Shown: positions 24,211 to 36,365 of the stretch, one piece after another
Numbering within the stretch: the first letter of the stretch is position 1
Layout: each line of letters starts with the position of its first letter
Assembly: GCA_034440575.1 (NCBI GenBank)
Contig: JAOTOL010001605.1
Coordinates: 1,836,001 to 1,900,000, forward strand
DNA: 64,000 bases
Direction of reading: 5' to 3'
DNA from: Imbricaverruca yamaguchii
Taxonomy: Eukaryota > Arthropoda > Thecostraca > Neoverrucidae
The notes under the pieces: generated by a model
Seen by the model: the letters and a program-made list of their open reading frames with translations, nothing else
What the model was told of the DNA's origin: nothing
The model's database searches: none
Program-made: the position numbers and the translations under genes

Positions 24211-25221
24211 GTGAGTGGGGCGTCGAGAGCAGCTGGCCGGGATAATTCGATCAGCCGAGCCCCGCGTAAGGAGAGTTCGGCTCGGGCCTGTTTCTGTCCG
24301 CAGAATTGCACCCGCTTACTTTGTCGTAGTCTCCGGACCCTGGCCGTAAGGCGAATGGAAATGCGTGCTTGCATGCAGGTGATATGCAAGCTGAAGACTT
24401 ATTTTGACTCAGGTGACATGTGAAAAAGTCATGGTCACCTACTCCGTCCAAGTGAAATATCTGGAAATAGTTATTGAACTATCGCAGACGACATTTTTCG
24501 AAGCAAATGGCAACCAATAGCATGTACCCAGTGCCATAAAAACAAAATATATGTTTTCAATTACTTGGGGAAATTCACACGCCTGGATTTTTGGAAAACG
24601 AATAGAAATATACCCCCCAAAAAAATCCAATCGAATTTAGGGGAACCCAGCCAAGTAAAAAATGAACCCGAAGCCTAAAATTACCCCTGCTCTTCCATTA
24701 TGCTTCACAATAATCCACTTTCTTTGCCCTAGAGATCCTGGACTGCATGTAGCTTTGAGACGTTTCAGGTCATATAGCAGTGGCCTGACCCGATAATGAG
24801 CCAAAACCTGGCGCACGTTTATAGGACGTAGTTTGATACCGCGTATCTTCCGAATGTTCAGAAATATTGATTAACAACATAGTTGTGCGCAATTAACATT
24901 TTCTGGTTCAACTTTTGAATTGACCTAGGGAACTACTGACCTGCAGTCACACTGTGTATTTTGTATTTTTTTGTACATCATTTCCATACGAACCCATATT
25001 TCAATTTGGACGGTGTCTTGCATGGTTTGCATGCTAATTTTTTCATGTACATCAAAAAACCAAATTGGAGCGCAGCCGCGACCTAACCTTGACGCACCCA
25101 AACTCCGGTGTTTGAAGAGCTTAGAGCACATTTTGCCCCAATGGACGCAAGTGACGAAACAGAAGGAAGGTGTCGACACACGGAACATGACAATGAGCAA
25201 CGTGTGTGGCTGTTTTCGCAG

Positions 25222-25369
25222 ATACATCCGTAACCAGACGCTGATGGGCGGTGCCACCGGCAAGGTCGCCTTCGACGAGCACGGAGATCGCATCAACGCC
25301 GAATACGAGGTCATTAACACGGACAGTCGGCGGAAGAAGCACAGTGTCGGCACGTACTCCTTCTCTAAG
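25222..25369 (+). CDS. Nmdar1: GluN1 exon D, end of amino-terminal domain
   Basis: Acceptor TGTTTTCGCAG ends at 25221; donor TAAG|GTGGGA begins at 25370. A leading A completes Gly with exon C, followed by 49 codons ending in phase 0. The peptide contains YIRNQTLMGGATGKVAFDEHGDRI, then NAEYEVINTDSRRKKHSVGTYSF. The TGKVAFDEHGDR motif and the KKH-VG strand close the amino-terminal domain in all GluN1 proteins I know. There is one sequon (NQT). Only about 1 kb separates it from exon C, against 16 kb to exon E. The reverse strand also carries a 224-codon open frame across this exon, judged an antisense shadow. After the donor, a motif resembling GTCTGCACGAACC occurs twice (25377 and 25445). Confidence 0.95.
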
Positions 25370-26302
25370 GTGGGAAAGTCTGCACGAACCTCAACACGAT
25401 GCGACTCCAAATGTTGCACCGCATTCTGCTTTCTGATGTGGGCAGGTCTGCACGAACCCCAACAAGATACAACTCCAACTATTGTGTCGTTACATGCTGT
25501 GCACGGTGTTAAATTCAATCCGCTTGGAATTTGAATAACGATTGAGGAATGCATACAAAGCCAAGCAGAGCAATGGGAGCTACTTCCGGAGACCATCATG
25601 CAATTTCGTTCATGAGTATTGAACCTGTAAGTGCCTGGTTCTTAATTTGTTTCGCATACACATAATGTGTTCATGTAATATATGTCCATCATAATACCCG
25701 TCCGCCTTTTCGCACCATTGGAAACTGTAAATTTGTCGAGCAAATTAGTCTCTCGACAAGCTAGCCATAGAGAGACATCATGCTGCAAATAGTCTCGTCG
25801 GTCTGTTGGCACGTTCCATGGGCTTCGTCTCGTTTCGTACCGTCCTATCGGAGAGGTGCTTTTTCCGTAGAAAAGCGCGTGCGATATAATGCTGCGACAG
25901 ACATTCCTGCGATAAAAAATTATTGTTATGTACGGTAAACGAGTCAAATGCACTATAATTTAGCATAAATTAACATTCATGAGCCGTCACATTTCCTGGA
26001 CTACCTTGAAAGCACGCCTCGGTTTGCAGCGAATGATGCATCTGCGCATCACTTCTGCATGCGTTCGCACACATGAAGTCCATCCGCATTGACGGAGCAC
26101 TCTGTGTGGGCTCGCATCGAGAGAGCGCGTGCGTGCGCGTGAGCATGTGTTTGTCTGCGTGTGTGCAGTTGTCGGCGTCGATAATTGGTCGGCTCCGTGT
26201 CTCGTTAGTCGCCGCCGGGCGGGTGGGTGGCACGATCTGCCGACCAGCCGGATCGATGTAGCCTCGTGTAGGTACGGTGGTAGTCGTCGACAGATCCTCA
26301 GG

Positions 26303-26443
26303 GGGCGTCGGTAGCTCAGTGGTTACGAGGAGCGTCTGGCAAGCCAGAGGTACGGGGTTCGATTCCCCGCGGTGCCCGCCCTTCCTGCCAGGCGACGCCG
26401 TGTGGCCTCGCTGCTGAGTGCGTCGTAAAGCCACAATCCGATC
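26303..26443 (+). mobile_element. tRNA-derived SINE with 15-bp target-site duplication
   Basis: 141 bp between two perfect copies of CGACAGATCCTCAGG (26288-26302 and 26444-26458). The head is tRNA-like: seven-pair acceptor stem GGCGTCG (26304) with CGGTGCC (26370), A box GGTAGCTCAGTGG, B box GGTTCGATTCC and a perfect T-arm. The anticodon loop is reduced to four bases (TCTGG CAAG CCAGA), so it cannot be a working tRNA. The body ends GTGCGTCGTAAAGCCACAATC, the 3' tail shared with other elements here. Transcription by RNA polymerase III is expected for such SINEs but not shown. Confidence 0.88.
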
Positions 26444-27885
26444 CGACAGATCCTCAGGCCTACATCCTCTCCAGCCCCGCCGCAGGCTGCGTGGCTCCTC
26501 GCCAGACGCACGTGCAGCACAACGGCAGGCGCCGTCCTCGAGTGACCCGCTTTTCCTGTCTCCCGTGTACGATTAAATGCACACACACGACTGACTCGAC
26601 ATAATTTGCATGTCTCATGCATCTCGCAACAAAAGCAGAGATGGCAAAACCAAGAGTGTATGTGCTGTCCTCGTATCATGTGGTCGTCATGCAGTCAAGG
26701 AAATGCTTTCTAATGAACATATTTTGAAATTAATAGTCAAGAAAATTGTTTCCCACGAAATTATCCATATTTTTAATGTCGATACTCAAAAACGGCACAG
26801 TCTGGCGTGGTCGACCGTTCTGGCGCGTAGGTATCTGTTCCGACGTATAGGTGTTCGACTCCCAAACCCTGATTGCTTATGTTCCCGCTTTCGCCAGCGA
26901 ACTTACATCCTTGCTGAGCATACATGGTGGAATATACATCCTTACTCACATGTAAGGAAACCTGTTTTCAGTATGATCGGCAACATGAACGGTATCGTCA
27001 AACACATGGGCCAACTGCCATACTGGAGCTCTATGGGAGTACACCTGAACACAAATTAAGCAATTTTTGTTTTCATTTAAAGCAAACTCAAGCTTCCTAG
27101 CAGCAGCGATCAAAGTGCCTGCGACACTATCGATCCTAGCGACGACTTTTAAACTACGGTTTCGTGTATGCATGATGGACGTCATTATTGGGTTCTAACA
27201 TGCATTTTCCGGTCATAGCGAAGAGAGAACACACAATTTGCATGCTGAAAACTTCATCTATATAGCTTCATAACACTTATTGATATAAAACTTGCATTTC
27301 ACGCAACACAGTATGACATTGTACGTCTACCCGCATGCATATTTATCAGCAGATTCGGAATGCTGGATTTCTCCAAAACTGTGTCGGTTATCTCTTTTGA
27401 CTACTTCGGAGAAGCGTCGGAACGCAAACAGCGTTCAACCGAAACACACATTTTACCAGCACGTCTGCCATAACACTGCAGCTGAGAGTGGCGTGTCGTC
27501 GTCGTCGCTCCGATGGCTTTCACGGCGCTTCAGCCGAGCTCGAACGGAGCCGTGTCGGCCGCTCTCGCCATCTTCAGTCGAGGAGGCGCCCGTCGCGGCT
27601 TCGCCGAGCGCACTGCAGGCCGAGTGTGACCTGGATTTGCCCCGCGGCGGCGACTGGTCGACCGGGCGCCGGCCCTCTTCCTGGGTCAGGCCTCCGGTCA
27701 GCGGCGGCTCAGTGACCTGTCGCTGCCAGTCGATCATGCTCGCCCGGGCATCGGGCCGAAAGTTGGCCGGCGGCAGTCGGACTAGGCGGACCTGACGCAC
27801 GTCGTGCGCCTGTCCGCCTCTCAATATGGGCGACCGGCGGCTCGCTCGTAAACTGCAAGCTCGCTGTCGCCAGCCACTGCCAGGA

Positions 27886-28030
27886 ATATAGACCCTGGAT
27901 GGCACCAGTAGGCAGGAAGAATAGTCTCCGGATGGCACCAGGAGACAATGAAAATAGTCTCCGGATAGTACCAGTGAGCAGATAAAATTGTCTCCCGATA
28001 ACACCGGTAGGCAGGGAAAATAGTCTTCGC
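27886..28030. repeat. 33-bp tandem repeat, about 4.5 copies
   Basis: Unit AGTCTCCGGATGGCACCAG followed by TAGGCAGGAAAAT. Multiple-of-three length gives an 11-residue cycle in a minus frame; no coding support. Confidence 0.9.
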
Positions 28031-28380
28031 GTGTCATCAGTAGGCGTTTCTCTGGATCGCATGTTGCACCCCATCCGCCGGGTGGCTCGACAGCTGGCGC
28101 AGGTGCTACACGCTGCGGTCGGTGTCGGGGTCACTGAACTTGGGCAGCCTGATGATGAGGAGCATAGGTGCGTAGTGTTGCACAGTGAAGGCAACCAGGT
28201 CACGGAGTGGCTTGGTCATAGAGTCGCAAAGCGCTAAGGCGTAATAAGAGCTCGGGGTCCACCTGGGCGAAGCCTGTAGACACTATAAGAGAAGATACTC
28301 TACGACCATGAAAGAGATAATGAAGACCTCTGATCAATGATATATACTGATTTCTTTTTGAAGAAAGCTAATTACCCCAG

Positions 28381-30772
28381 TGGGCTGTGTCGATAATTTT
28401 CAAAGTGGTGTTATCAAAAACGGCTACTGTTTTTATTTTGCCTTGACATGTGCCTAACAATTTGGCATCAAAATTACATCGCTGAGCCATCGGCATTTTT
28501 TCTAAAAATGCGTTTAAAAAATACTCTGTTTCCGGCATTCGGCGCCATATTGACTGTGAGAACCAATCCAGGTAAGTGGGTCAAATAGTATCTCCTTTTG
28601 ATCGTCTCGACTAGCTGAGTCGATTGAAGTAAGCAGTATTGTCGAAAAATCGATAGTTAAGAAAATATCGGCTATCTTATGTCTTCTAATACACCAGCAA
28701 ATGTCTATTTCGGGACATACAAGGAACTTTGAGGTATAAACAAGTAAAAATCAGGATACAGCCGCGGTTTCTGCCCTTACTCATTTGAAGTCTTCGGCAT
28801 CGCTCACTGGGCATATAGATAATAGACAATGCTTCATATTTATTTGCTGCTTGAACTACATAGCAGCATGATTGAGGGAGGCTGCTTTGTACGCATGTGC
28901 ATAACATACCAAATACCTACCTATTCGTTGCACGTTGAGACATTCAGATAGCATTTCCACATCACGCTCAGACGAAAATCAGATAAGTTGGTGATAAAAA
29001 TTATTACAATTCGCCATTATTGAAATTCGCCGTGATCACCATGGGACCATCGATGCCTATTTTTCCCCGAAAGGACACATGTCAGACATCAATCAATGAA
29101 CGCTGGTATATCCAAGGCAAACATCGCGCGAAGGTACGGAATACAACTGACTGGACGGCATAGAGCACCCCAGTTCTGTCTTTCATGGAACTCACAGTCG
29201 TTTTAGCATATTCTCCACGTCCCTCTTAGTTGTTAGCACAAGCAAAAGCTACCGGTGCATGTAGCCAACCCGGATGTAGTCGTCCCTCCTCTCCTTACCA
29301 TACACGTTTTTTTTTGCAGCTAGCGACACCTGTTTCACGCATCGTTCAACTGACTGGCCGTGCACGGGAAACTGTGGAACTGACATTGGCATGTCTGCAT
29401 AGCCATCAAGTTCGGAGCTTGGCGTGTGGCACGTGAGCGCCGGTTCGAAGGCGCCGTCCCAGGATATCAACTCCTGCAGACTCTCCGCGGTCTCATTTTG
29501 TCTCGGAGTTCTCCTGGGACGGATACTGGTGTCTCCACGCTCATTTTTGCCGCGGATGCACCTGACACGTTCAACAGCGAACTGGCGCTCTACTCTGTCA
29601 TCGCTCTAGAGAAGTGTCTGGAGCACCATTTCGCTGTGAGCATACCGGGCACTGCAGTGGAGGTACGGCATCACGATGCTCACGACTTCCCCATGCTGCA
29701 GCCGAGCGAGCTGCAGCTGGCGCAGCACATGCTTCGGCCCATCCAGCCAGTTGTGCTGCACCTTCGCGCGAGACCACATCGGATGGTAAACCCTCACAAT
29801 TAATTCAATTATACGCCGGAGGTTTTTGCATGCAGTATCTCCCAGGCCATGATCTGATACGTACAGTGTAGGTACATGCACCGGCAGCTTTTGCCCGTGC
29901 TAACAACTAAGAGAGGCGTTGAAAATATGCTAAAACGACTGTGAGCTCCATGAAAGATAGAACTGTGGTACTATATGCCGTCCAGTCAGTTGTGCTCCGC
30001 ACCTTCGCGCGAAGTTTGTCTTGGACATTTCCAGTGTTCATTGATTGATGTCTGACATGTGTCCCTTTGGGGAAAACAAATTTGCATCGATGGTTCCAGG
30101 GTGATCACGTCGAATTTCAATGACCACGGCGAATTTTAATAATTTTTGTCACCAACGTATATGATTTTGGTCTGAATGTCACAACATGCAACGAATAGTT
30201 ACCTATATGTTGCATGTTGAGACATTCAGATAGCCTTGTATTTGGTATGTGATGCACATGCGTGCAAAGCAGCCTCCCTCAATGATGCTGCTATGTAGTT
30301 CAAACAGCGAATAAACATGAAGCTTTGTCTATATTTATATGCCCAGTGAGTGATGCTGAAGTTTTCAATTGAGTAAGTGCAGAAACCCCGGCTGTATCAT
30401 TATTTTTACTTGTTTAAACCTCAGAGTTCCTTGTATGCCCCGAAATGGACATTTGCTGGTGTATTAGAAGACACAAGATAGCCGATATTTTCTTACCTAT
30501 CGACTTTTCGACAATACTGCTATGTTTCCATCGACTCAGTTCGTCTAAACGATCAAAAAGAGGTACTATTTGACCCACTATTTCGGATTGATTCTCCCAG
30601 CCAATATGACGCTGAATGCCAAAAACAGATTCTTTTGCAAACGCATTTTGAGAAAAAATGCCGATTGCCCAGCAATCTAATTTTTATGCCGAATTGTTAG
30701 GCACATATCAAGGCGAAATCAAAACAATAGCCGTTTTGGTTAACACCACTTTGACAATTCTCGACCCAGGCT
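28381..30772. mobile_element. 2.4-kb foldback DNA transposon with 0.9-kb inverted arms
   Basis: The left arm (28381 to about 29262) and the reverse complement of the right arm (about 29876-30772) align along almost their full length with point changes and small indels. Shared phrases include TCAAAGTGGTG, CACCAGCAAATG, GCAGCCTCCCTCAAT and GCGCGAAGGT. A perfect 10-bp direct repeat ATTACCCCAG borders it (28371-28380, 30773-30782). Very long terminal inverted repeats with a 9-10 bp duplication are typical of Mutator-like and foldback elements (family knowledge). No recognisable transposase is present, so it would be non-autonomous. The 610-bp core is GC-richer than the arms and coding-like. Confidence 0.8.
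29320..29803 (+). pseudogene. unidentified coding-like core of the foldback element
   Basis: A polypyrimidine run and TTTTTGCAG end at 29319. One frame is open from 29320 to a TGA at 29434. A second frame, entered by a single shift, is open from about 29377 to TAA at 29803 and reads ...WRVARERRFEGAV, LIFAADAPDTFNSEL, ALYSVIALEKCLEHHFAV and HDAHDFPMLQPSELQL. Composition is GC-rich and protein-like, with no low complexity. I do not recognise the family. A donor-like ATG|GTAAAC lies at 29782. It could be a captured host exon (Pack-MULE style) or a remnant of the element's own gene. The frame shift argues for decay, or for a splice I have misplaced. Confidence 0.4.
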
Positions 30773-31416
30773 ATTACCCCAGCATATTTAGCTATGTTCA
30801 TTCGATCTCGATTAAGACCGGTGTAGATCGAGTAACCCACGCTCCATTGCAGCACACGCTTTGATAGATGACGCCTAAAAATATCAAACCGTAGCAGCCG
30901 CTTAGCCAGAATGAGCCACCCACACGTGCTAGCGAAAAGGAGATAATTGTAGTCAATACCTTAATAGCTAAAGAGTCGAAGGAGCATTGACCGGTATTGA
31001 GTATGAATATAACTTAGAATTGTAATCGTAAAATGAAGCACAAGTGACTTTTTTGTCGAGCTGTCGTCACCTCGTTATATTTTACGGCCCGATCGCCCGC
31101 GCTGCGACGTTCTCTTGAGCAGTTGCTCACCGGCCGGCAGTAAGCAAATCACACAGCTGACGCCGGTGGCTGCTCGCCCTGGCGGTTCGTCATCGTCTGC
31201 TGCCGTGTGTGTCCGTCCAGCGCCTCGGAGGCCGCCGCAGGACGACGCGCTTGGGCCAGCCCTGCTGGCACTGTGCCAAGGGAGCCGGCGACAGACCGCG
31301 AACCGCCGGCGGTGCCGTCACAGTACCTGAGCAGCTCACGGAGGTTCAGCTTGCGTCGTGCAGCTGGTGTACGAACCATTCTACTGGTGGCTGCTGGGTG
31401 GGTTTAAATAGTATAA

Positions 31417-32990
31417 AAATATCTCCACCTATCCCCGTACTTGACACTCATATTCACGGATGGGTCGAAACACGAGGCTAGGGTAGGCATCGGCATCACT
31501 GGACCAGGTCTCAGACTTTCCAAACGACTACCGGATAACTTCTCCATCTACTCTGCTGAAGCAATGGCCATTCTGGCCGCTATTTTCACTCTCCTTAAGC
31601 GAAAAGTCAGAAACGTAGTGATTTGCTCAGACTCCAAATCCGTCCTACAGTCAATTAGCAACACCCACGACTGTCCTCATCACATCATTGATCGAATCCA
31701 ACAAATCGTGGCCCATAACGTAAACATGAACTTTTCCTTCCTCTGGATTCCGGGCCACGCCAACATCCCAGGTAACGAAGAAGCAGACCGGCTCGCAAAG
31801 CAAGCCTTAGCATCGAACACCCACCCCAGCGTGGAATATTCGGTAGACGATTGCAAAGCACTCCTACAACATCGCATTCGCCAACACCAACAGAAGACAT
31901 GGACACAACATAACTCAACACAACACAAATCCAACCACGCCCACTCAATAAAACCAACCATAGGCACATGGAACACATCAAATCAGTCTCACCGTCAGAA
32001 AGAGGTCATCCTCACTAGACTTAGAACCGGTTGCACAAAACTAACACAGCCTCGATTAGAGGATGACCAACACACAACACCGCACTGCGACACCTGCAAC
32101 ACCACGTTAAGCATAGGCCACATCCTGCTAGACTGCAGTAGCTTTAGCTCTCAGAGACAACCACTTAAGGCCTTCTGCCAGAGAAAGGGCATCACCCTAT
32201 CGCTTCCATCGCTTCTCGGTGACAAACACGCAGAACTCATTCAATTGCTATTTGAATATCTGTATGCCACAGAACTAGCAGGAGCTCTCTAGGCACCACC
32301 AACGTTCACATCAACTAGCAATACATGACCGCGAAACACTCATAGGAAACACGTAAATAGCCATCCCTGCATGGCGTCGGACGTACATGAGCCGATTTGC
32401 TTCCCAGTTAGGAATAATTGGCTACCTAGCGGTGCCGTCGGAGGTAGATGAGCCGACTTGCTTCAGGAAAACAACAAAACAAAACAAACAAACAAAAATT
32501 AGCTTAACGTAAAACCACTACCCAGAGGAGCCGTCGGACGTAGATGAGCCGACTTGCCTTCCGACACCTAACGTAAATGGCTACCCAGAGGAACAGCGGA
32601 CGTAGAGGAGCCAAATTATGAAACACCGTACTAACCCAACTGACAACCCTGCATGGCATGCATAAACTAACCAACTACTAACAACTAACACGCGGCAGCC
32701 GGAGTGAGAGGCGGTGTGGACAATTGCCTCCTTGTCCGCACGGTAAAAATCCCTCGGTGCTCTTCGATAGGAGTAGGCTAAAGCCGGCACCCTGGCAAAA
32801 TCAACTCGACACTCAAAACACCCCAGCCCCACCCAAACCACAAATTATTATGTGGAGGAGTAAAGTAAAATTAAAACCAGTTAGACACCAGGGAGACGTC
32901 CCCAACCCAGCCCCCGCCTCCAGCATCCAAAAACTTCGCACAAACTATAACGCAAAATTCCCTTAACGTAAATGTCCACTTGCCTGTACC
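31417..32990 (+). mobile_element. 5'-truncated I-group-like LINE copy with repeated 3' UTR
   Basis: Comprises the RNase H frame and an AC-rich 3' region. The 3' UTR repeats the phrase GCCGTCGGACGTAGATGAGC then CGACTTGC at about 32373, 32434, 32530 and (decayed) 32592. A (CAAAA)n-like stretch lies at 32467-32500. The 3' boundary is uncertain; no target-site duplication was identified. Confidence 0.65.
31441..32292 (+). CDS. RNase H and zinc-knuckle end of a non-LTR retrotransposon ORF2 (5'-truncated)
   Basis: Open frame of 283 codons with no ATG at its start; TTG at 31441 is only the first in-frame codon usually reported, and TAA stops the frame at 31414. The RNase H fold is complete: TDGS (Asp7), YSAEAMA (Glu40), CSDSKS (Asp64), then PGHANIPGNEEAD (His106, Asp116), the DEDD-type catalytic set. 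A C-x2-C-x7-H-x4-C zinc knuckle follows at residues 216-232 (HCDTCN...GHILLDC). RNase H at the end of ORF2 followed by a CCHC knuckle is known in the I/R1/LOA group of LINEs. The reverse transcriptase and endonuclease are absent, as expected of a 5'-truncated insertion. The domain is unbroken, so the copy is probably young. Confidence 0.85.
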   Translation: MTLIFTDGSKHEARVGIGITGPGLRLSKRLPDNFSIYSAEAMAILAAIFTLLKRKVRNVVICSDSKSVLQSISNTHDCPHHIIDRIQQIVAHNVNMNFSFLWIPGHANIPGNEEADRLAKQALASNTHPSVEYSVDDCKALLQHRIRQHQQKTWTQHNSTQHKSNHAHSIKPTIGTWNTSNQSHRQKEVILTRLRTGCTKLTQPRLEDDQHTTPHCDTCNTTLSIGHILLDCSSFSSQRQPLKAFCQRKGITLSLPSLLGDKHAELIQLLFEYLYATELAGAL

Positions 32991-34289
32991 TTGATCGTAA
33001 CACTCGCTTTCATAGACAGATATGCAACGTGTTCCTTTAAAGGCGGCGCAAATGACCTTTATGGTCCGGCACGCCTAAAAAAAACACTCTCCCCCTCCCC
33101 GTACTTGCAAATTGCGGGTGCGTCGATGTCTCCATTGTTGAATGGCAATTGCTGATTACCTCGTTCAACTGACCACCCCTCCACCCCACCCCCTGTACGG
33201 AATAAAATGAGCGATATATTCCCAACCGGGCCCGAGCAGCGTAACCACATGGTCCACTTGAAAGCGCTCGGTCTATCAGTTAATCTCGTGTCTTTCCTGC
33301 CGTCAAAGTACAGGACAAACAGCCCAGCGTCGCCATAACGTGGCTGTGCGCTGCCCTGTCTCCTTGTGCCGGGCTCAATATGCCTCGCTCGGCGTGTTTT
33401 TCTCGAACCCACAACGGAGCGGTTGTTCGCCGCTGCGGCACGTCCACTGTTGTGCTGGAAACCATTACAGATGGCGGGCCAGCGGCCAGATTGGACACTC
33501 CGGTCGGTCGGCTGTCCGTGCCGTTTGCGTCGGGCCGTCTCTTCTGAGCCGGAGAGACTGGTCACTGCACAGGCTTGATACTGGCTTCGTCTATGGCGGG
33601 GCGGACCAGATGGCGCGTCAGCGTCAGTTAGCGACTCTGACAAGGTGCCGCCTGTATCTGGTGACTGATCTGGGGCGGGTCGGAGGCCCTCCGCCTCTCG
33701 CCTTTGTCTCTGCTGACGTCTCGATCCCGGCCCCGTTTCGCTTAGGTCGACTGCACTGATCACCATCTGCAGTCGCCACAATGGTCTTCCAGGTAAGGGA
33801 TTTCGAGGCACCACTTTGCCATTCATTGGGCACTGGTACTTGTTCACAATCTGGCACCTGCACCTGGCAATGTAAAAAAATAACGTTGGGCGAGGAACAA
33901 TTTCCTGGATTCAGAGCGCTGCGAATATCTTGCACTAACTGGAAGCTTATCTATTTTCACGTATCTGGCATGGCATATTTTCATCTTGCGTTCAGCGCTC
34001 TGCAGGATGATGGTTGGCACTTCTACTAATCTCGCGCATATCCCTGGCCGCTGTGACAGCAAGTCTGATGACCATCTTATGCGTGTGCTTCACCCGTGTC
34101 TTCGCAGAAATACTCCACTTGTTGTTACCCTGGAAGAAGCGTAGATAGTTCACATGTTGGTTTGTCGGTGGTTTTATTTTTGGTAGAGTGCTTGGCTGTC
34201 CCAGTATGGAATGTTCAGTCAGTTCTCTTGCTTCCATCTCACAAATTCAAGGCAAGAATCGGAGCGGCACTGTTCTTGGTTGTCAGTGT

Positions 34290-34473
34290 TTGTTTGTTTG
34301 TTTATTGGTTGGTTCACGACACACTTTATGCACATTCACGGCTAATGGCGCCGCCCACACTGTTTCGCCGGTGGGCCGCGGGATTGGGAAATGTCCTGAG
34401 TGGCGCTAGAGTCGAACCCGGGACCTTTGGTACCCATAGCCCGACACCTTAACCACTCGGCCATCCCCGCCCC
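34290..34473 (-). mobile_element. tRNA-derived SINE with 13-bp target-site duplication
   Basis: 184 bp between two perfect copies of TGGTTGTCAGTGT (34277-34289 and 34474-34486). On the minus strand it has an A box TGGCCGAGTGGTTAAGG and B box GGGTTCGACTC, a body with GGCGCCATTAGCCGTG, then AAGTGTGTCGTGAACCAACC and a (CAAA)n tail. This differs from the SINE at 26303 in head and body but shares the tail type. The clean duplication points to recent retroposition. Confidence 0.9.
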
Positions 34474-36074
34474 TGGTTGTCAGTGTGATCCACGACTGCT
34501 GTCAGTGGTAATGAGCACAGAGGAGGGGCGACTCTATTCCTCCCCTCGCACTCACTTAGCTCTCGTAACATAGACGTGTGAATGTCTCAAAACGTGGGTG
34601 GGTCAGGGTCAACCGCAGGGGCATACCAAAGAATTTGGCAGAGTACAATGGCTCGGGACTTTTGGATAGAGATCCCGATAATTTTAACAGTGGAGACACA
34701 ACTTTCACCGCTAAGGAATGGAGGGCAGGCCACTGGGTGCACCTATGGCTAGCAGCAACATGTGGTACTGAAAAAAAAACTCTTGCCGCAGTATATGTAC
34801 TCAAGTTCACATTTCTCGCTGGACTTGAAACTATTTTCACCACCGATTAATTATTTTGAAATAATACGTTTATTTTCCTGGCGCGAGTGAAACCATTAGT
34901 ATTCCTGTTCAAGCTAGATTTCCTCAACTTCCGCCATGTGCGTGCGTGTGTGTGTGTGTGTGTGTGGGGGGTTGCAAGTTCAATACAGCCTCACTAATTG
35001 GTATATGATGTGCCCTATTTTCCATGATATAGCATAATGCGTCTTTATGATGTCCCACGTTATAAGTATTGACTGATGTTGGTGAGGAGAACGAATATAT
35101 ACATATATTTCCTGCGGTGTATGTAGATGCAGAATAACTCAGGGCTGTGCCGCATCAGACTACAGCACCACCTGCATCCATCTGTTTCTGTTCCTCTCGG
35201 CCGTGGTGTGTGGGTCTTGGAGCCATCAGTGCAGGTTACGTTCTAATTTGGACAGCGCGATATAAATTGCCGGAAAAATTGCCAACTTTCTGCGTCCCCG
35301 CATGGGGGAGGTTTCTGCGTGACGTCTCCTCACTTTTCGGCGGCGCGACCCCCGACCGGAGAGAGTTTCCTCTCTGACTGAAAAATGACAGTGCATCGGC
35401 CTTGAAATTTCCGTTCAAAACCATGCCTCTTGAGCACAAAAACCCGGAGGCTCTCGAGTGCTCCCGCCCCTTATAATTGTATCAGTCAGCGGCGTCTGTC
35501 CGAAGGAAATGGTGCCATTTGAGAGCCATCCCCCTCCCCACTGACTATTTTGCTTCTACGCCACTGGTGGCGTTCATTTTGAGAAAGAAAAAGTGAAATC
35601 CATGTCTTATCGAACATTTTCCAATGGGACATTTTATGGCAACATGGCAACATCTTATGGCAAGAAGCACATTTGTGCCATTTTAAATGAAATGAACTTA
35701 TAGTTTGAGGTCGTGGATGGAGCTTCAAAATTTCCTTTGTCGGAAAATTGAGTCAGGGACGAACTCTGTACTGAAGATAGATAAGTCATTAAATGGATAT
35801 GTTTTATCCCTTTCATGAGAGAAGACGCATGAAGCTGAGATTAGCCAGATATCATGAGCAAGTGAACGCGGATTTACGTTCAGTTCTGACGTCATTGGTA
35901 CGATACACCGTAGAAAGAAAATTTAGTCCGAAACCGCAGGGATTCCAGCAGATATGCTTCATCAGGAACAGCAATGCTCTGTACATTCATTCGGGGGATA
36001 TGTTCGTTATTCATGAGTGATACGTGCGCCATCGGCAACATTCCATCTTGACGAGTAACGACTTTTAGAAGTTA

Positions 36075-36365
36075 CTAACCTCCGTCTGTGCCTTTATACG
36101 TCGTAGAAAGGCCCTTGCAGCTAAGCGTCGTGTTTGGTGATGGTGTTCGCGAAATCTTCCATGAGTTTGATCCCATATTTGTCGCGTTGTTCGTGGCCTT
36201 CAATTGCCTCATGACGTGCTTGGGATTGCAGCATTCCTCACTCTTATCCCGTTTGTCAACTGTTAGAGTGAGCCACTCAGGCCGGCAAACCTGCAGGCCC
36301 TCGGACAGGAGGCACGACGATTCTTCGACCAGGTCGGAAAGGCCTGTTAGCTCATCCATAGCCAC
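36075..36365 (-). pseudogene. decayed copy of an unidentified repeated protein, left arm
   Basis: Minus-strand frame MDELTGLSDLVEESSCLL, then SEGLQVCRPEWLTLTV and KHVMRQLKATNNA. A one-base shift then restores YGIKLMEDFANTITKHD. I recall a similar pattern (AERG-KL--DF---T-D) from multicopy uncharacterised proteins of arthropods and other invertebrates, but cannot name the family. It is homologous to the right-arm frame at 37129. Confidence 0.4.

Noticed and set aside
24925..25599. 224-codon minus-strand frame opposite exon D
   Set aside because: Antisense shadow of a GC-rich exon; no recognisable protein and no codon signal outside the exon.
26304..26376. Functional tRNA gene
   Set aside because: Acceptor and T-arm pair well, but the anticodon loop has only four bases and the unit sits at the head of a SINE between target-site duplications.
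33059..33847. 262-codon minus-strand frame
   Set aside because: Arg/Ser/Gly-rich, no domain recognised, and the plus strand is also open; insufficient for a gene call.
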